A DNA stretch of 64,000 nucleotides from Rothia mucilaginosa (GTDB lineage: Bacteria > Actinomycetota > Actinomycetes > Actinomycetales > Micrococcaceae), in NCBI RefSeq assembly GCF_001548235.1, contig NZ_AP014938.1, positions 868,001 to 932,000 on the forward strand. The letters are read 5' to 3'. The notes beneath the pieces are model-generated. The model searched no databases, had not been told where the DNA came from, and saw only the letters and a program-made list of their open reading frames with translations. The position numbers were made by a program, and so were the translations under genes. This document shows positions 41,162 through 49,467 of the stretch, piece after piece. Each line of letters starts with the position of its first letter. Positions within the stretch are counted from its first letter, which is position 1.

Positions 41162-41590
41162 ATGTTTATTATAGATTGCATAAAAGATTTCATAAAAGGC
41201 TTCTCCGAAGGATTCTTCGGTGAAAGGCGTCCAAGCAATATCATAATAATGACAAGTATCGTAGCAATTCTCATTTATATCCTCGTACGCTTTCCATATG
41301 AATTGCGTGACGACAGTGATGGCATCACTGCTACTTGCACCGTAACGAAGGCATACACCAGGCCTCGAGGCGGCACGATAGGCGAGCTGAATGATAATGC
41401 CCCGGTGGGCGTCTTCGAAACAGAAGAGTGCGGCACTTTGTCAATGTACGAGGCTCCAGAAGGCTGGAAAATCCCCGCATACGTTAAAACTGCTCAGCCG
41501 GGTAAAAAATACCTATTCCACGTATTAAATTCATCCACAAAAAAGGAACGAGATTTTAGTACAACCCGCTTTGAAGAAATCAAAGAATAA
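41162..41590 (+). CDS. CTV/EEIKE family small membrane protein, copy 2
   Basis: A 142-residue paralogue of the preceding gene with a longer cytoplasmic start (residues 1-27), one helix (about 28-43), and the same outside domain: R-D-D-S-D-G-I-T-A-T-C-T-V-T-K-A-Y, G-V-F-E-T-E-E-C-G, K-I-P-A-Y-V, and R-F-E-E-I-K-E at the end. The ectodomain is strongly conserved but the N-terminal part is unrelated to copy 1, as if one ectodomain had been joined to different anchors. It ends before a strong bidirectional hairpin. Confidence 0.85.
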   Translation: MFIIDCIKDFIKGFSEGFFGERRPSNIIIMTSIVAILIYILVRFPYELRDDSDGITATCTVTKAYTRPRGGTIGELNDNAPVGVFETEECGTLSMYEAPEGWKIPAYVKTAQPGKKYLFHVLNSSTKKERDFSTTRFEEIKE

Positions 41591-41610
41591 CCAGCTCATG
41601 AGCTAAAAAT

Positions 41611-41657
41611 AAAGCCCTGGGTGGTGCGAGTTGAAAACTCGCACCACCCAGGGCTTT
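41611..41657. terminator. Bidirectional terminator
   Basis: A perfect 19-bp stem (agccctgggtggtgcgagt and complement) with a 5-base loop and A/T flanks on both sides, between converging genes at 41590 (+) and 41676 (-). Confidence 0.93.
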
Positions 41658-41675
41658 CTATACGGCATTCGTAGT

Positions 41676-42338
41676 CTATTTCTCCTTAGCCGACTTCTTA
41701 CTATCTGCCAGACCAGAGGCCTCCTGCAGCCTCAAGTAGTAATAAACAATGGACTCACGGTTAGTCCACCCATCCACCAGGGCACGATCTGAGGGGTTGT
41801 GCATGTCCGGCCAGCGTTTCTTCTCAATCCTGAAACGAGTAATAGCCGGTAGGCGATAGTTACCGTAGATGGGCTGGAGCGTCACAATCTCATCACCGGA
41901 TTTTGTGTAGAAATGAAGGGACGCTGCACGCTCACGATCCGAATTGTCCTTGCACACCACTCTGTCGATTGCAGTAAATGGGTAGAAGGGGTCGCCTACC
42001 TGTTCCACACCATCCAAGGAGACCGTAACGTACCAGTAGCGGATGCCAGGAAGACCCCTCGTGAAGAAGGGCGAGATGATGAAAGCTGCGATGTCGAACC
42101 AGTGAAAGCCCAGGTCCATCCCTATATGCATGATGAACATAGGGACTGGGAACATGAGAGCTACCACTGACCAGAAGGCGACTTCAAAACGGTTCAGGCG
42201 AACGACGTAGATACCTTCAGCGAGTAGTTTCTTGTCTTTGTGCCGGTTCATCTCGTAGGTGATGACAGCTCGGAGTACTTTGTATCCGACAACGGCTACG
42301 TATATGCCCCAGAAAATAAGCATGATGGTGTTGACCAT
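41676..42338 (-). CDS. Two-helix membrane protein, family A copy 2
   Basis: A 220-residue paralogue of 38985-39644: first helix (about 3-18), basic loop with R-H-K-D-K-K, further helices near 53-72 and 79-96, then a cytoplasmic domain with F-Y-P-F-T-A-I-D-R-V and R-F-R-I-E-K-K-R-W-P-D-M-H-N-P. The tail is Lys-rich. The AAAGG site is about 12 bases from the ATG, the same unusual spacing as in copy 1. It belongs to the duplicated block and has a bidirectional terminator at its 3' end. Confidence 0.82.
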   Translation of the reverse strand: MVNTIMLIFWGIYVAVVGYKVLRAVITYEMNRHKDKKLLAEGIYVVRLNRFEVAFWSVVALMFPVPMFIMHIGMDLGFHWFDIAAFIISPFFTRGLPGIRYWYVTVSLDGVEQVGDPFYPFTAIDRVVCKDNSDRERAASLHFYTKSGDEIVTLQPIYGNYRLPAITRFRIEKKRWPDMHNPSDRALVDGWTNRESIVYYYLRLQEASGLADSKKSAKEK

Positions 42339-42465
42339 GATGGCTTACCAGCCTTTCTATCTATCGGTGATTTGCTGTTTTCCGGTAGCGGTGCGGAAGT
42401 CAGCGGGTTTGTTCTCAGGGTAGCCGAGGAAATTGGGTGGTCACGCACGGATCCCACCCCTCTGA

Positions 42466-42542
42466 TGAATGGTTGCTCAGTCTTCACCCGAGCATCGCAT
42501 CGAGTTAACCTTCTGGTCAGATACGGTGCGATAGGCTAAGGA
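42466..42542 (+). repeat. Shared intergenic element, copy 2
   Basis: Relative of 39775-39842. It matches the minus-strand element at 59305-59378 best: both share gaatggt, acccgagc, a block of 17 bases around cgagttaaccttctgg, and ataggc in the same order and spacing. Confidence 0.65.
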
Positions 42543-42608
42543 TGTGCCCGCCACCTCACCGGGGCGGGCCTGATTCACCAACCGCTACCGCACAAGGACG
42601 TACATACT

Positions 42609-42641
42609 ATGAGCACAGCCGAAGTAAGCAGCGAAGCGTAA
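42609..42641 (+). pseudogene. Deletion remnant of the 246-residue protein gene
   Basis: The start codon and first codons (M-S-T-A-E) match the gene at 39914-40654, but after ten codons a stop follows. The next bases (aggcaacgaaagcctag) correspond to the 3' end of the full gene. An internal deletion of roughly 700 bp explains this. The small gene behind it remains intact. Confidence 0.8.
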
Positions 42642-42702
42642 AAAGGCAACGAAAGCCTAGAAACCTAGCAAGGAAAGCTAACTATCTACAAGAGGCAAAC
42701 CG

Positions 42703-43080
42703 ATGGAAATTAATTACAAGCGCCGCCAAAGAGTGGCACTCATTATTTCATTCATCATTCTTTGGTACGTGTTCTTTGTTGTCCCTAAAGACTTACGTGA
42801 TGACAGTGACGGTATCACCGCTACCTGCACCGTAACTAAGGCATATACGAAAGAGCGCGGCGGCACAGTAAGTGGCATGAACGATATTAGACCCAAAGGT
42901 ATTTTTGAGACAGAAGAATGCGGCACTCTCACGATGTACGTACCTCCGGAAGGCCGCAAGATTCCCGAGTATGTTGAGACCGTCAAGCCTGGTAAAAAAT
43001 ACCTATTCCATGTCGCAAACTCATCTCCTGAAAAGGAACGAGATTTTGAGACGACCCGCTTTGAAGAAATCACAGAGTAA
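42703..43080 (+). CDS. CTV/EEIKE family small membrane protein, copy 3
   Basis: A 125-residue protein nearly identical to copy 1 at 40697-41074: same cytoplasmic start M-E-I-N-Y-K-R-R-Q-R, one helix, Cys42 and Cys73, and R-F-E-E-I-T-E at the end. It arose with the duplicated block. Differences cluster in the outside domain (for example K-E-R-G-G-T, T-M-Y-V-P-P, S-S-P-E-K-E-R), as expected of a domain facing a variable partner. Confidence 0.85.
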   Translation: MEINYKRRQRVALIISFIILWYVFFVVPKDLRDDSDGITATCTVTKAYTKERGGTVSGMNDIRPKGIFETEECGTLTMYVPPEGRKIPEYVETVKPGKKYLFHVANSSPEKERDFETTRFEEITE

Positions 43081-43112
43081 CAGCCTGCAGCCCAGAAAGA
43101 AGGTGAAAAGCA

Positions 43113-43643
43113 GTGAAAAAGAACTCCCCGAGGAAAAAGAATGTTTCAAAGAAAAGGAACACCTCGAAGAAAAAGAATTACCCAGAGGCGAATTACATTA
43201 CCGAAACTGGGGCTATAAAAAAGACCCTCAAAAAGAGATACACCAAGAAAAAGAAGAATAAAATCGACTTCAAAGAGTATCTTCACAAAAAGGCAAAAGC
43301 TGCGTGGGATGCACGCGACGTCATCATATTCGTGGCAGTCATGCTAGGGTTCCTTGCGTCCTTACATTTTATGACCAGCTACAACCCGAGCAATGAATCC
43401 GCTATCTGCACTGTCACCTCCGTCGAAATCGTTGAACATGAGGACCCCTACTGGACCTCCGGCGAATTCGAGACGGAAGAGTGCGGAATCATCACATCAA
43501 GCAAATCCCCTGATGGTATACCCATCCGCAAATACCTCCAGAACTTTGAGACGGGCAAGAAATATAGGGCGTACAAGTCCTTCGATACCCGCAACGACGA
43601 ATTCGACTTCAGCGTCCTCCGCTTTGAAGAGATCAAAGAGTAA
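43113..43643 (+). CDS. CTV/EEIKE family small membrane protein, copy 4, with Lys-rich arm
   Basis: A 176-residue member starting at a GTG, with GAAGG about 11 bases upstream. The first 53 residues are extremely Lys/Arg-rich with imperfect repeats (K-K-N-x-x-K-K), then a helix near 70-87 and the outside domain: S-A-I-C-T-V, G-E-F-E-T-E-E-C-G, K-Y-L, G-K-K-Y-R-A-Y-K, F-D-T-R-N-D and R-F-E-E-I-K-E. The K-S-F-D-T-R-N-D stretch resembles the member behind the Rhs tip (56109) more than copies 1-3. The basic arm would contact nucleic acid or lipid head groups; this is a guess. Confidence 0.8.
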   Translation: MKKNSPRKKNVSKKRNTSKKKNYPEANYITETGAIKKTLKKRYTKKKKNKIDFKEYLHKKAKAAWDARDVIIFVAVMLGFLASLHFMTSYNPSNESAICTVTSVEIVEHEDPYWTSGEFETEECGIITSSKSPDGIPIRKYLQNFETGKKYRAYKSFDTRNDEFDFSVLRFEEIKE

Positions 43644-43670
43644 CCCCACCCCCGCAGAAAGGAATCCACC

Positions 43671-44573
43671 GTGAGCTTTATCGGCGACTTTATCATCGGC
43701 TTTTTTGGAGAGGCCCTCGCCTCCTCACCGACCCTGCAGCGAGTATGCCTGTGGATTCTTTTCTCTATATCCGTTCTTCTCACGCTCGTCCCCGTCATGA
43801 CGGGTGAATACGCGTGGAGCATCATCCCCATCTCGATAATGCTGTTTTCCGTCGTGACGATTGACGGCACTCGTGAGCAGTGCGTGAAAAACACCAAGAA
43901 CGGCGGCGCGTACCACTACTTTCTGCTGACGGTGGGCACGCTCTGCGTTGCCGCGATTGTTCTGCTCGCTGCTCTCTCCCTGGCGGGTGTCCCGCAGGTT
44001 GCCCTCACCCCGCAGGCGGGCGGCATCAATTTCGCGCCCTGGTATGTGGCGGTGTCCGCGCTGGTTCTTCTGCTGTTCTTCTACAACGCCGCGGCGCCGA
44101 ACGAGGAGATCCCTAACCTGCGACGCATGGAGCGCATCAACCGGTACGTACGCCTGGTGGTGCTGGGTGTGAGTGCCCTGATGGCGCTCTTCTGCCTGCT
44201 GATTCCGGTGGTTTCGTTCGCTACTGCCGGTTATGAGCCTGTGGGTGTTTCGGTGGTGCTGTGCCTGGTGCCGGTCTTCCTGATTTTTGTGCGCCGCTCC
44301 CTGTTCAAGCTGTGGGCGTCGACCTTTGAGGAGGGCACTGCCGGGTATGGCGTGTTGCGTGGCTTCTGCGTAGCCCTGGTGGGTTTGGGTGGATGTTTGG
44401 CGGCGGCCCGTCTTGCCGTGGATGTTGTGCAGTCCGGTAGCGGGTTGTCGCTAGTGTACGTGGTGCCGGTGATCGCCTCGTACCTGCTGGTGAAGAGGTA
44501 CATGACCGTGGGTGTCGCTATCCCCGAGAAGGAAGATGAGGAGGACCCGGAGGCTGAACCTGCAGCAAGCTAA
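43671..44573 (+). CDS. Multi-pass membrane protein, family B copy 1
   Basis: A 300-residue protein with about eight membrane helices, starting at a GTG 8 bases after AAAGGAA. Between helices 4 and 5 lies a cytoplasmic stretch with N-E-E-I-P-N-L-R-R-M-E-R-I-N-R-Y, and the tail reads Y-M-T-V-G-V-A-I-P-E-K-E-D-E-E-D-P-E-A-E-P. Both blocks and the topology recur in the protein at 59474-60343, which directly follows the long Rhs gene. It closes the plus-strand gene row and has its own terminator. Family not recognised; immunity to a membrane-acting toxin tip is inferred from the paralogue's position. Confidence 0.82.
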   Translation: MSFIGDFIIGFFGEALASSPTLQRVCLWILFSISVLLTLVPVMTGEYAWSIIPISIMLFSVVTIDGTREQCVKNTKNGGAYHYFLLTVGTLCVAAIVLLAALSLAGVPQVALTPQAGGINFAPWYVAVSALVLLLFFYNAAAPNEEIPNLRRMERINRYVRLVVLGVSALMALFCLLIPVVSFATAGYEPVGVSVVLCLVPVFLIFVRRSLFKLWASTFEEGTAGYGVLRGFCVALVGLGGCLAAARLAVDVVQSGSGLSLVYVVPVIASYLLVKRYMTVGVAIPEKEDEEDPEAEPAAS

Positions 44574-44580
44574 ACCGTGG

Positions 44581-44621
44581 AACCCCACGGGTTGAGAGAT
44601 GACCTCAGCCGCGGGGTTTTT
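44581..44621 (+). terminator. Terminator of the 39.9-44.6 kb gene row
   Basis: A stem built on aaccccacgg and ccgcggggtt with further inner pairing, followed by TTTTT. The rest of the gap to 44898 holds no recognisable gene; a TATATA at about 44874 could be a -10 box for the next gene, but the -35 is weak. Confidence 0.8.
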
Positions 44622-44898
44622 CTATGTCGAACAGAGTTCGGTAAGTGCACTAGGTTGAAACGAAATGAAAAATACCTTTAACTATCACCTCAAGGTTGAA
44701 TTGAATATCCTGATGAGGCACCGACTAGGAGGAAAAAATATCAACCTTCCCATATTGGACTGATAAAGTGGTACGGGGCTTTTTCTCTTTCCGGCTTTGC
44801 CCCTGACCCTTTCCACTCAGGTGGGCACTATACAGTGGCGTTTCAGACTTGCCGCTGTTGTGTGTCTGCACGGTATATAACTCAACGAAAAGATCATC

Positions 44899-47800
44899 AT
44901 GACCAACCACACCACAGCGCGTCAGCGTCTACTCCGCTTCCCTTTGATTTTGGGTGTCACGACGGCACTTATTTTCTCTTCCTGCTCCACGGGCACGAAC
45001 AATAACAGTGCCCCTTCCGATAAGGGTACTGTTACTTCTCAGAGTCCCCGCCAGGTAGAGAACGCTACTAATGTTCTGCAGAACGTGAATATTCAGATGG
45101 GTCGTGACGGCGAGGTTTCGTCGATTGAGTCGACCAACATTTACGTCAATGACAAGGATCGTACGAGCTCCTCGAGCAATGTGCAGTTCAAGCCGAAGGA
45201 CGTCGTTAATGACCTTCCTGTGCGTGTGAGCCTGCAGTATTCTACTGAGCGCGGTAGCGGCACTAACCTGAATGATTTGAACGGCTACAGCGGCGAAATC
45301 ACGATTAAGGTTACGGTCGAGAACCTGACGGTGAAGACCGAGGACGTCACCTATGATGCATCCGGTACTAGCCGTACTAGCCCTGCACCGGTTGGTACTC
45401 CGTTCTCTATTGCTGCTTCTACTGTTCTTTCGGGTTCTCCTACTCAGGTTATTACGACCCCTGACGCTGCTGATTCGTCGACGAATGGTGTGGTGAGCAC
45501 CAATGATGAAGGTAAGGCTGTTGTTCAGTGGGGTGCTATTTCCGCGCCTCCGGTGACTGGTAGTTCCTCTTCTTTTGTGTTGAAGGTCAAGGCGAAGGAT
45601 TTTAGTGCGCCTACCTTCAATATTTCGGTGCAGCCTGGTTTTGCTTCTGATTTGTCTGGTGCGGGAATCATTACTAATGGTTTCACCTCTCAGGATGCGT
45701 CTCAGGTGGCGCTTCTGCAGCGCACTATTGATACGGTCAACGAGGTTAATACGACGTTGACTAGCGCTAGTTCGCAGGTTGCTCAGGTGCGTCAGAGCCT
45801 GGATGATACGTCTGCGACCTTGGGTAAGGACACTGCCGAGCATCTGAAGACTCAGAATGAATCGTTGACGAAGACTATGCAGGGTCTGCAGGCGAATATT
45901 GAGAGCCTGCAGAAGGATCTTTCTGAGGCTTCGCGTACTAATAATTCTCAGCTGATTTCTCAGTTGGAGCGTACTGTTGCTGCTCTTCACTCGATGCTGG
46001 GTGATACGACGGCTCGCCCCAATGTGTCTGTTTCACATAGCGGCGGTCGTTGTGTTGTGCATCGTGAGGAGGGTGCAAGTAGCCGTAGCGTGTACGGTAA
46101 CTTGGTTCAGCTGTCTGCTGTTCTGAATGCGTATGCGGAGGCAAGTTCGGACTGCCAGCAGGATCTTACGGCTTCGATTCGTGAGATTGTCGGTCCGGAA
46201 CACCCGACCGCTGAGACTTGTTCTTCTAACGGTTCGGTGACCTGTGCCCTGTTCGGTGCGTCGGTGACGGTGCAGAGCTCTCTGATTGCACTGGTTGCTA
46301 CCGGTGAGAAGATTGTGGATCACCTGCAGCCGGAGTATTTGAAGGGTGCGAACAACAACTATTCGGCGTTGAAGCGTCAGATGGATGAGCTTGTTGAGCA
46401 GGTGGAGAAGGACCCGTCTTCTCTTGATGCTGATGCTGTGCGTTCTTTGAGTGAGAAGGTTAGTGCGGCTCGTCAGAGCGTGAATCAGATGAAGGAAACG
46501 TCGAGCCGTCTGATTGAGAGCATCAAGAACGTTCATTCTCGTGCGGCTTCTGCTCGTGCGGAGCTGGTGGACGGTTCTGGTTCTATGAGCGCTCAGAATA
46601 AGGAACTGGCGGAGCAGCTTTGTGCTCTGTCTACTGAGCGTGGCGGTTCTCTGTCTGCTGAGCAGGTGGAGCATCTGCGTGGATACCTGACGGCTTCTTC
46701 TTGTGGTGGCGCGGCTTCGCCGTCTGCTTCCCCGTCTTCTGAGGCGCCGTCTGAGGCTCCTAGCCCTGCGCCGTCTGAGTCTGCTTCTGCAACTCCTTCC
46801 GCAGAGCCGTCGAAGAAGATTGAGGTACCTTCCGCCGCTCCGTCCTCTGAGGCACCTTCCGCCGAGCCTACTGCTACGGAAGGTAATACTCGCGTCATTA
46901 CGGTGGAGAACGCGAACGAGCGTACCTACACGTCGAATACCCCTGCCGCACGTACTCCGATGGAGCAGCGTATTGCTGCCGCGGCAGCTGCGTGGGATGA
47001 GGTTCTTGCCGCTACTTCGATGGATGACCCCAAGGAGGGTCTGGCTCGCGACGCCAAGGACCTTAACGATGCTGTGAACGCGGTAGATGGTGCCCTGGGC
47101 GAAGTTGAGAAGACCCTGAACGATGCCGCAAACGCGCAGAACCAGGACGCGGAGAAGAAGGAAGAGCCTACTGAGGAGGCTAAGGTTTCTCTGCGTGATC
47201 GTATCCATTCAGCTTCGGATGCCGTCAACGCTTTGGGTAAGAACCTGGAGGATATGACGAACATGCAGGCTGACCTCTCCACCGCTATTAAGGAAGCGTT
47301 CAAGGAATCTGCCAATGAGACTCGTGAGAGCCTGACGAGCATGATTAGCGAGGAGATTCGTAAGGTTTCGAGCGATGGTTCTTCTAGCGCTTCGGCTGCT
47401 AAGGAGGCGTTCTCCGCTTCGGTTGCTGGCATTACTGATACCGCGAATACTGTGGTTCAGGTGGCTGGTGAATCCATCGAGGTTCAGCACAAGGATATGA
47501 ATGATCGTATTGAGGGCCTGCGTCAGTCTCTGGATTCGGTGACTGAGCGTTCTCTGGTTGCTCTGAGCACCCGCGCTGAGAACGCCACCCGAGATTTGGC
47601 TGGTGCATCCGTTCAGCTGAATAACGACCTGTCGAAGCTCATGCTCGATTTGGGCGATAGCAACGCTGAGGGCGCTGGTCTCTTGGGTGCGCTCAAGAGC
47701 AATAGCGCGAAGGCTGGTGCGGCTGATTACCAGCTTGCTTTGGCGATGCAGAATGCTCAGGGTTACACGAACCTCCGTTCTGAGGATATTGCTGCTCTGC

Positions 47801-47922
47801 AGAAGCGTCAGGCGCAGTTCAAGGCGTCCCTACAGCGTCTGCGTTCGCTGCCGACCTTCCACCTGTCGAATGCTGGCAGTGCAGAGGTGAAGACGGTGTA
47901 CACCTTCCAGATTGGTGATTAG
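44899..47922 (+). CDS. Large coiled-coil surface lipoprotein
   Basis: A 1007-residue protein with a signal peptide and lipobox-like F-S-S-C (Cys29), a beta-rich N-terminal part (about 30-270), a long coiled coil (about 275-365), a Cys-containing middle (about 370-470), more coiled coil, a Pro/Ser/Ala/Glu stalk (about 610-665), and a second coiled-coil region (about 690-985). It should be anchored outside the membrane as an extended rod. It heads a tight four-gene set with the EssC-like ATPase. Large outside coiled coils are also a feature of EsaA in Firmicute type VII systems, but I see no sequence proof of relation. Confidence 0.85.
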   Translation: MTNHTTARQRLLRFPLILGVTTALIFSSCSTGTNNNSAPSDKGTVTSQSPRQVENATNVLQNVNIQMGRDGEVSSIESTNIYVNDKDRTSSSSNVQFKPKDVVNDLPVRVSLQYSTERGSGTNLNDLNGYSGEITIKVTVENLTVKTEDVTYDASGTSRTSPAPVGTPFSIAASTVLSGSPTQVITTPDAADSSTNGVVSTNDEGKAVVQWGAISAPPVTGSSSSFVLKVKAKDFSAPTFNISVQPGFASDLSGAGIITNGFTSQDASQVALLQRTIDTVNEVNTTLTSASSQVAQVRQSLDDTSATLGKDTAEHLKTQNESLTKTMQGLQANIESLQKDLSEASRTNNSQLISQLERTVAALHSMLGDTTARPNVSVSHSGGRCVVHREEGASSRSVYGNLVQLSAVLNAYAEASSDCQQDLTASIREIVGPEHPTAETCSSNGSVTCALFGASVTVQSSLIALVATGEKIVDHLQPEYLKGANNNYSALKRQMDELVEQVEKDPSSLDADAVRSLSEKVSAARQSVNQMKETSSRLIESIKNVHSRAASARAELVDGSGSMSAQNKELAEQLCALSTERGGSLSAEQVEHLRGYLTASSCGGAASPSASPSSEAPSEAPSPAPSESASATPSAEPSKKIEVPSAAPSSEAPSAEPTATEGNTRVITVENANERTYTSNTPAARTPMEQRIAAAAAAWDEVLAATSMDDPKEGLARDAKDLNDAVNAVDGALGEVEKTLNDAANAQNQDAEKKEEPTEEAKVSLRDRIHSASDAVNALGKNLEDMTNMQADLSTAIKEAFKESANETRESLTSMISEEIRKVSSDGSSSASAAKEAFSASVAGITDTANTVVQVAGESIEVQHKDMNDRIEGLRQSLDSVTERSLVALSTRAENATRDLAGASVQLNNDLSKLMLDLGDSNAEGAGLLGALKSNSAKAGAADYQLALAMQNAQGYTNLRSEDIAALQKRQAQFKASLQRLRSLPTFHLSNAGSAEVKTVYTFQIGD

Positions 47923-47924
47923 CC

Positions 47925-49349
47925 GTGGGGTTTTCCCCTCATTTGGGCTCTGATTCAGGTCCTCACCGCCGCGAGGGCAGGCGGCTCACTCAGCGCACCG
48001 TGGTGTGGTGTGTCAGTCTGTGTGTGCTGTTTAGCCTTGCGGTGGTGGGGATCTGGTATGGCGTGCGCGCTGTGACTCCTCAGCCTTTGCCGCTTGGTAC
48101 GGGTACGAACCCTGCGTCTGCGGTGACGGTTCAGCAGGCTATTTCTCTTCCTGCGTCTGGTCGTGAGCCTGTTATTGGTGTTGTTACTACTTTTGGTGAT
48201 GATGCTGAGGGGTCTGCGTGGCGTCTGAATGCTCAGGGTGCTCGTGTTGCGCAGTACCGTCTGGCTTTGGGTAAGTCTTCTGTGAAGGTTCTTTATGCGA
48301 ACGATAAAGGAACGGAGCAGGGTGCCCGTGAGGCGGTAGAGAAGCTCTCTTCTGAGGGTGCTTTGGGTATTGTGCTTGCTTCTCGGGGTGAGCATCTTCG
48401 GGGTGCTACGGCTGCCGCTAAGGAACGCAATGTTGCGGTGATTGAGGCGTATGACCGGGTAGATACTGGCGATGGGGTATGGAGTTTTGCTCTGGATCCT
48501 GAGCAGGAGAAGCAGGTCTATACGACTGCTATTCGTTCGCTTGCCGGTGTATCCAGCACGGGTTCTTCGCAACAGCTTGATGGTGTGCGCACTATCCTGC
48601 TGGATGCGGGTGAGGGCTCTGCGCCGGACCTTCCCTATACGAACCGCGTTCAGGTTTCTGCTGATGAAGACAGCATGAAGGACACTCTCAAGGAGCTGAC
48701 GCGCCTTCTGGGGGATAAGTCTTCGGGCTCTTCTCCTGTTCTGGTTTTGACGGGTTCGGCGTCGACTCAGGCGAAGGTGCTTCGTTCTCTTCAGAGGGCG
48801 GGCATTACTTCTCCGGTGATTGCGGGTGAGGAAGCTTTGACGGAGCCGTTTACACGCCTTCTTCTGGAGAACGGCGGTTCCTTGACTGACAATATTCGCG
48901 TTGTGGGGCGTGTGCAGGCACGTGCTGCGGCGTTGAGTGCTGATGATGCCGGTCGTGCTTCTTCGGCATTTGTGTCGACGGTTGAGCGTATGAAGAACGA
49001 TTCTTCGCTCAAGGATTTGTCAGGCGAACAGTCGTTCTCGAAATCGGCAGCGTGGGCGGATGCTCCCTCCCATAACGCGCTTTTGGCTTTTGCGTATGCC
49101 ACGAGCCAGGTTCGTGAATACACTCCCGAGGCGGTTCGACGGGTTCTAGGAACCCTTCGTTTGGACGCTAAAGATTCTACGGTCGCGTATCCGTTGGATT
49201 TTTCGTCTTCTTACGCCGCGGGCGGTCAGGTGGGCCTTCTTTACCCGACCGCGGAAGCTTCGATGATTCAGGGCGGCTCTTCCTCAACGGATGTGGTGAA
49301 TCCGCCGGTGTGGATGCTTCGCACGTTCACCTCAGAATCTCGCGACTAG
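47925..49349 (+). CDS. Membrane-anchored periplasmic-binding-protein-like protein
   Basis: A 474-residue protein with a basic start, one membrane helix (about 25-45) and a large outside domain that looks like a type 1 periplasmic-binding fold (two alternating alpha/beta lobes; V-I-G-V-V-T-T-F-G-D-D at the first strand, V-L-Y-A-N-D-K-G-T, G-A-L-G-I-V-L-A-S-R-G). The GTG start follows the lipoprotein stop by two bases, indicating coupling. Binding-protein modules fused to a membrane anchor act as ligand sensors. The ligand is unknown, and the fold call is by pattern only. Confidence 0.75.
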   Translation: MGFSPHLGSDSGPHRREGRRLTQRTVVWCVSLCVLFSLAVVGIWYGVRAVTPQPLPLGTGTNPASAVTVQQAISLPASGREPVIGVVTTFGDDAEGSAWRLNAQGARVAQYRLALGKSSVKVLYANDKGTEQGAREAVEKLSSEGALGIVLASRGEHLRGATAAAKERNVAVIEAYDRVDTGDGVWSFALDPEQEKQVYTTAIRSLAGVSSTGSSQQLDGVRTILLDAGEGSAPDLPYTNRVQVSADEDSMKDTLKELTRLLGDKSSGSSPVLVLTGSASTQAKVLRSLQRAGITSPVIAGEEALTEPFTRLLLENGGSLTDNIRVVGRVQARAAALSADDAGRASSAFVSTVERMKNDSSLKDLSGEQSFSKSAAWADAPSHNALLAFAYATSQVREYTPEAVRRVLGTLRLDAKDSTVAYPLDFSSSYAAGGQVGLLYPTAEASMIQGGSSSTDVVNPPVWMLRTFTSESRD

Positions 49350-49467
49350 CTTTTCCGAGCGAAGCCTAATCCGTACAGAGTCAGCCCATCACACCCCGGC
49401 TTTCGGGTATTACTTCTAGTCCGTCCACCAGCGGGGCTCACGATTTATCTATTTTGGAGAACACCTT

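Larger units (their letters stand above)
42339..43080. repeat. Second copy of a duplicated block (first copy 39645-41074)
   Basis: The region upstream of the family A gene, the start of the 246-residue protein gene, and the C-T-V/E-E-I-K-E gene are repeated here in the same order and orientation. About 700 bp, most of the middle gene, is missing from this copy. The small gene is nearly identical to copy 1 (offset 2006 bp). Confidence 0.85.
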
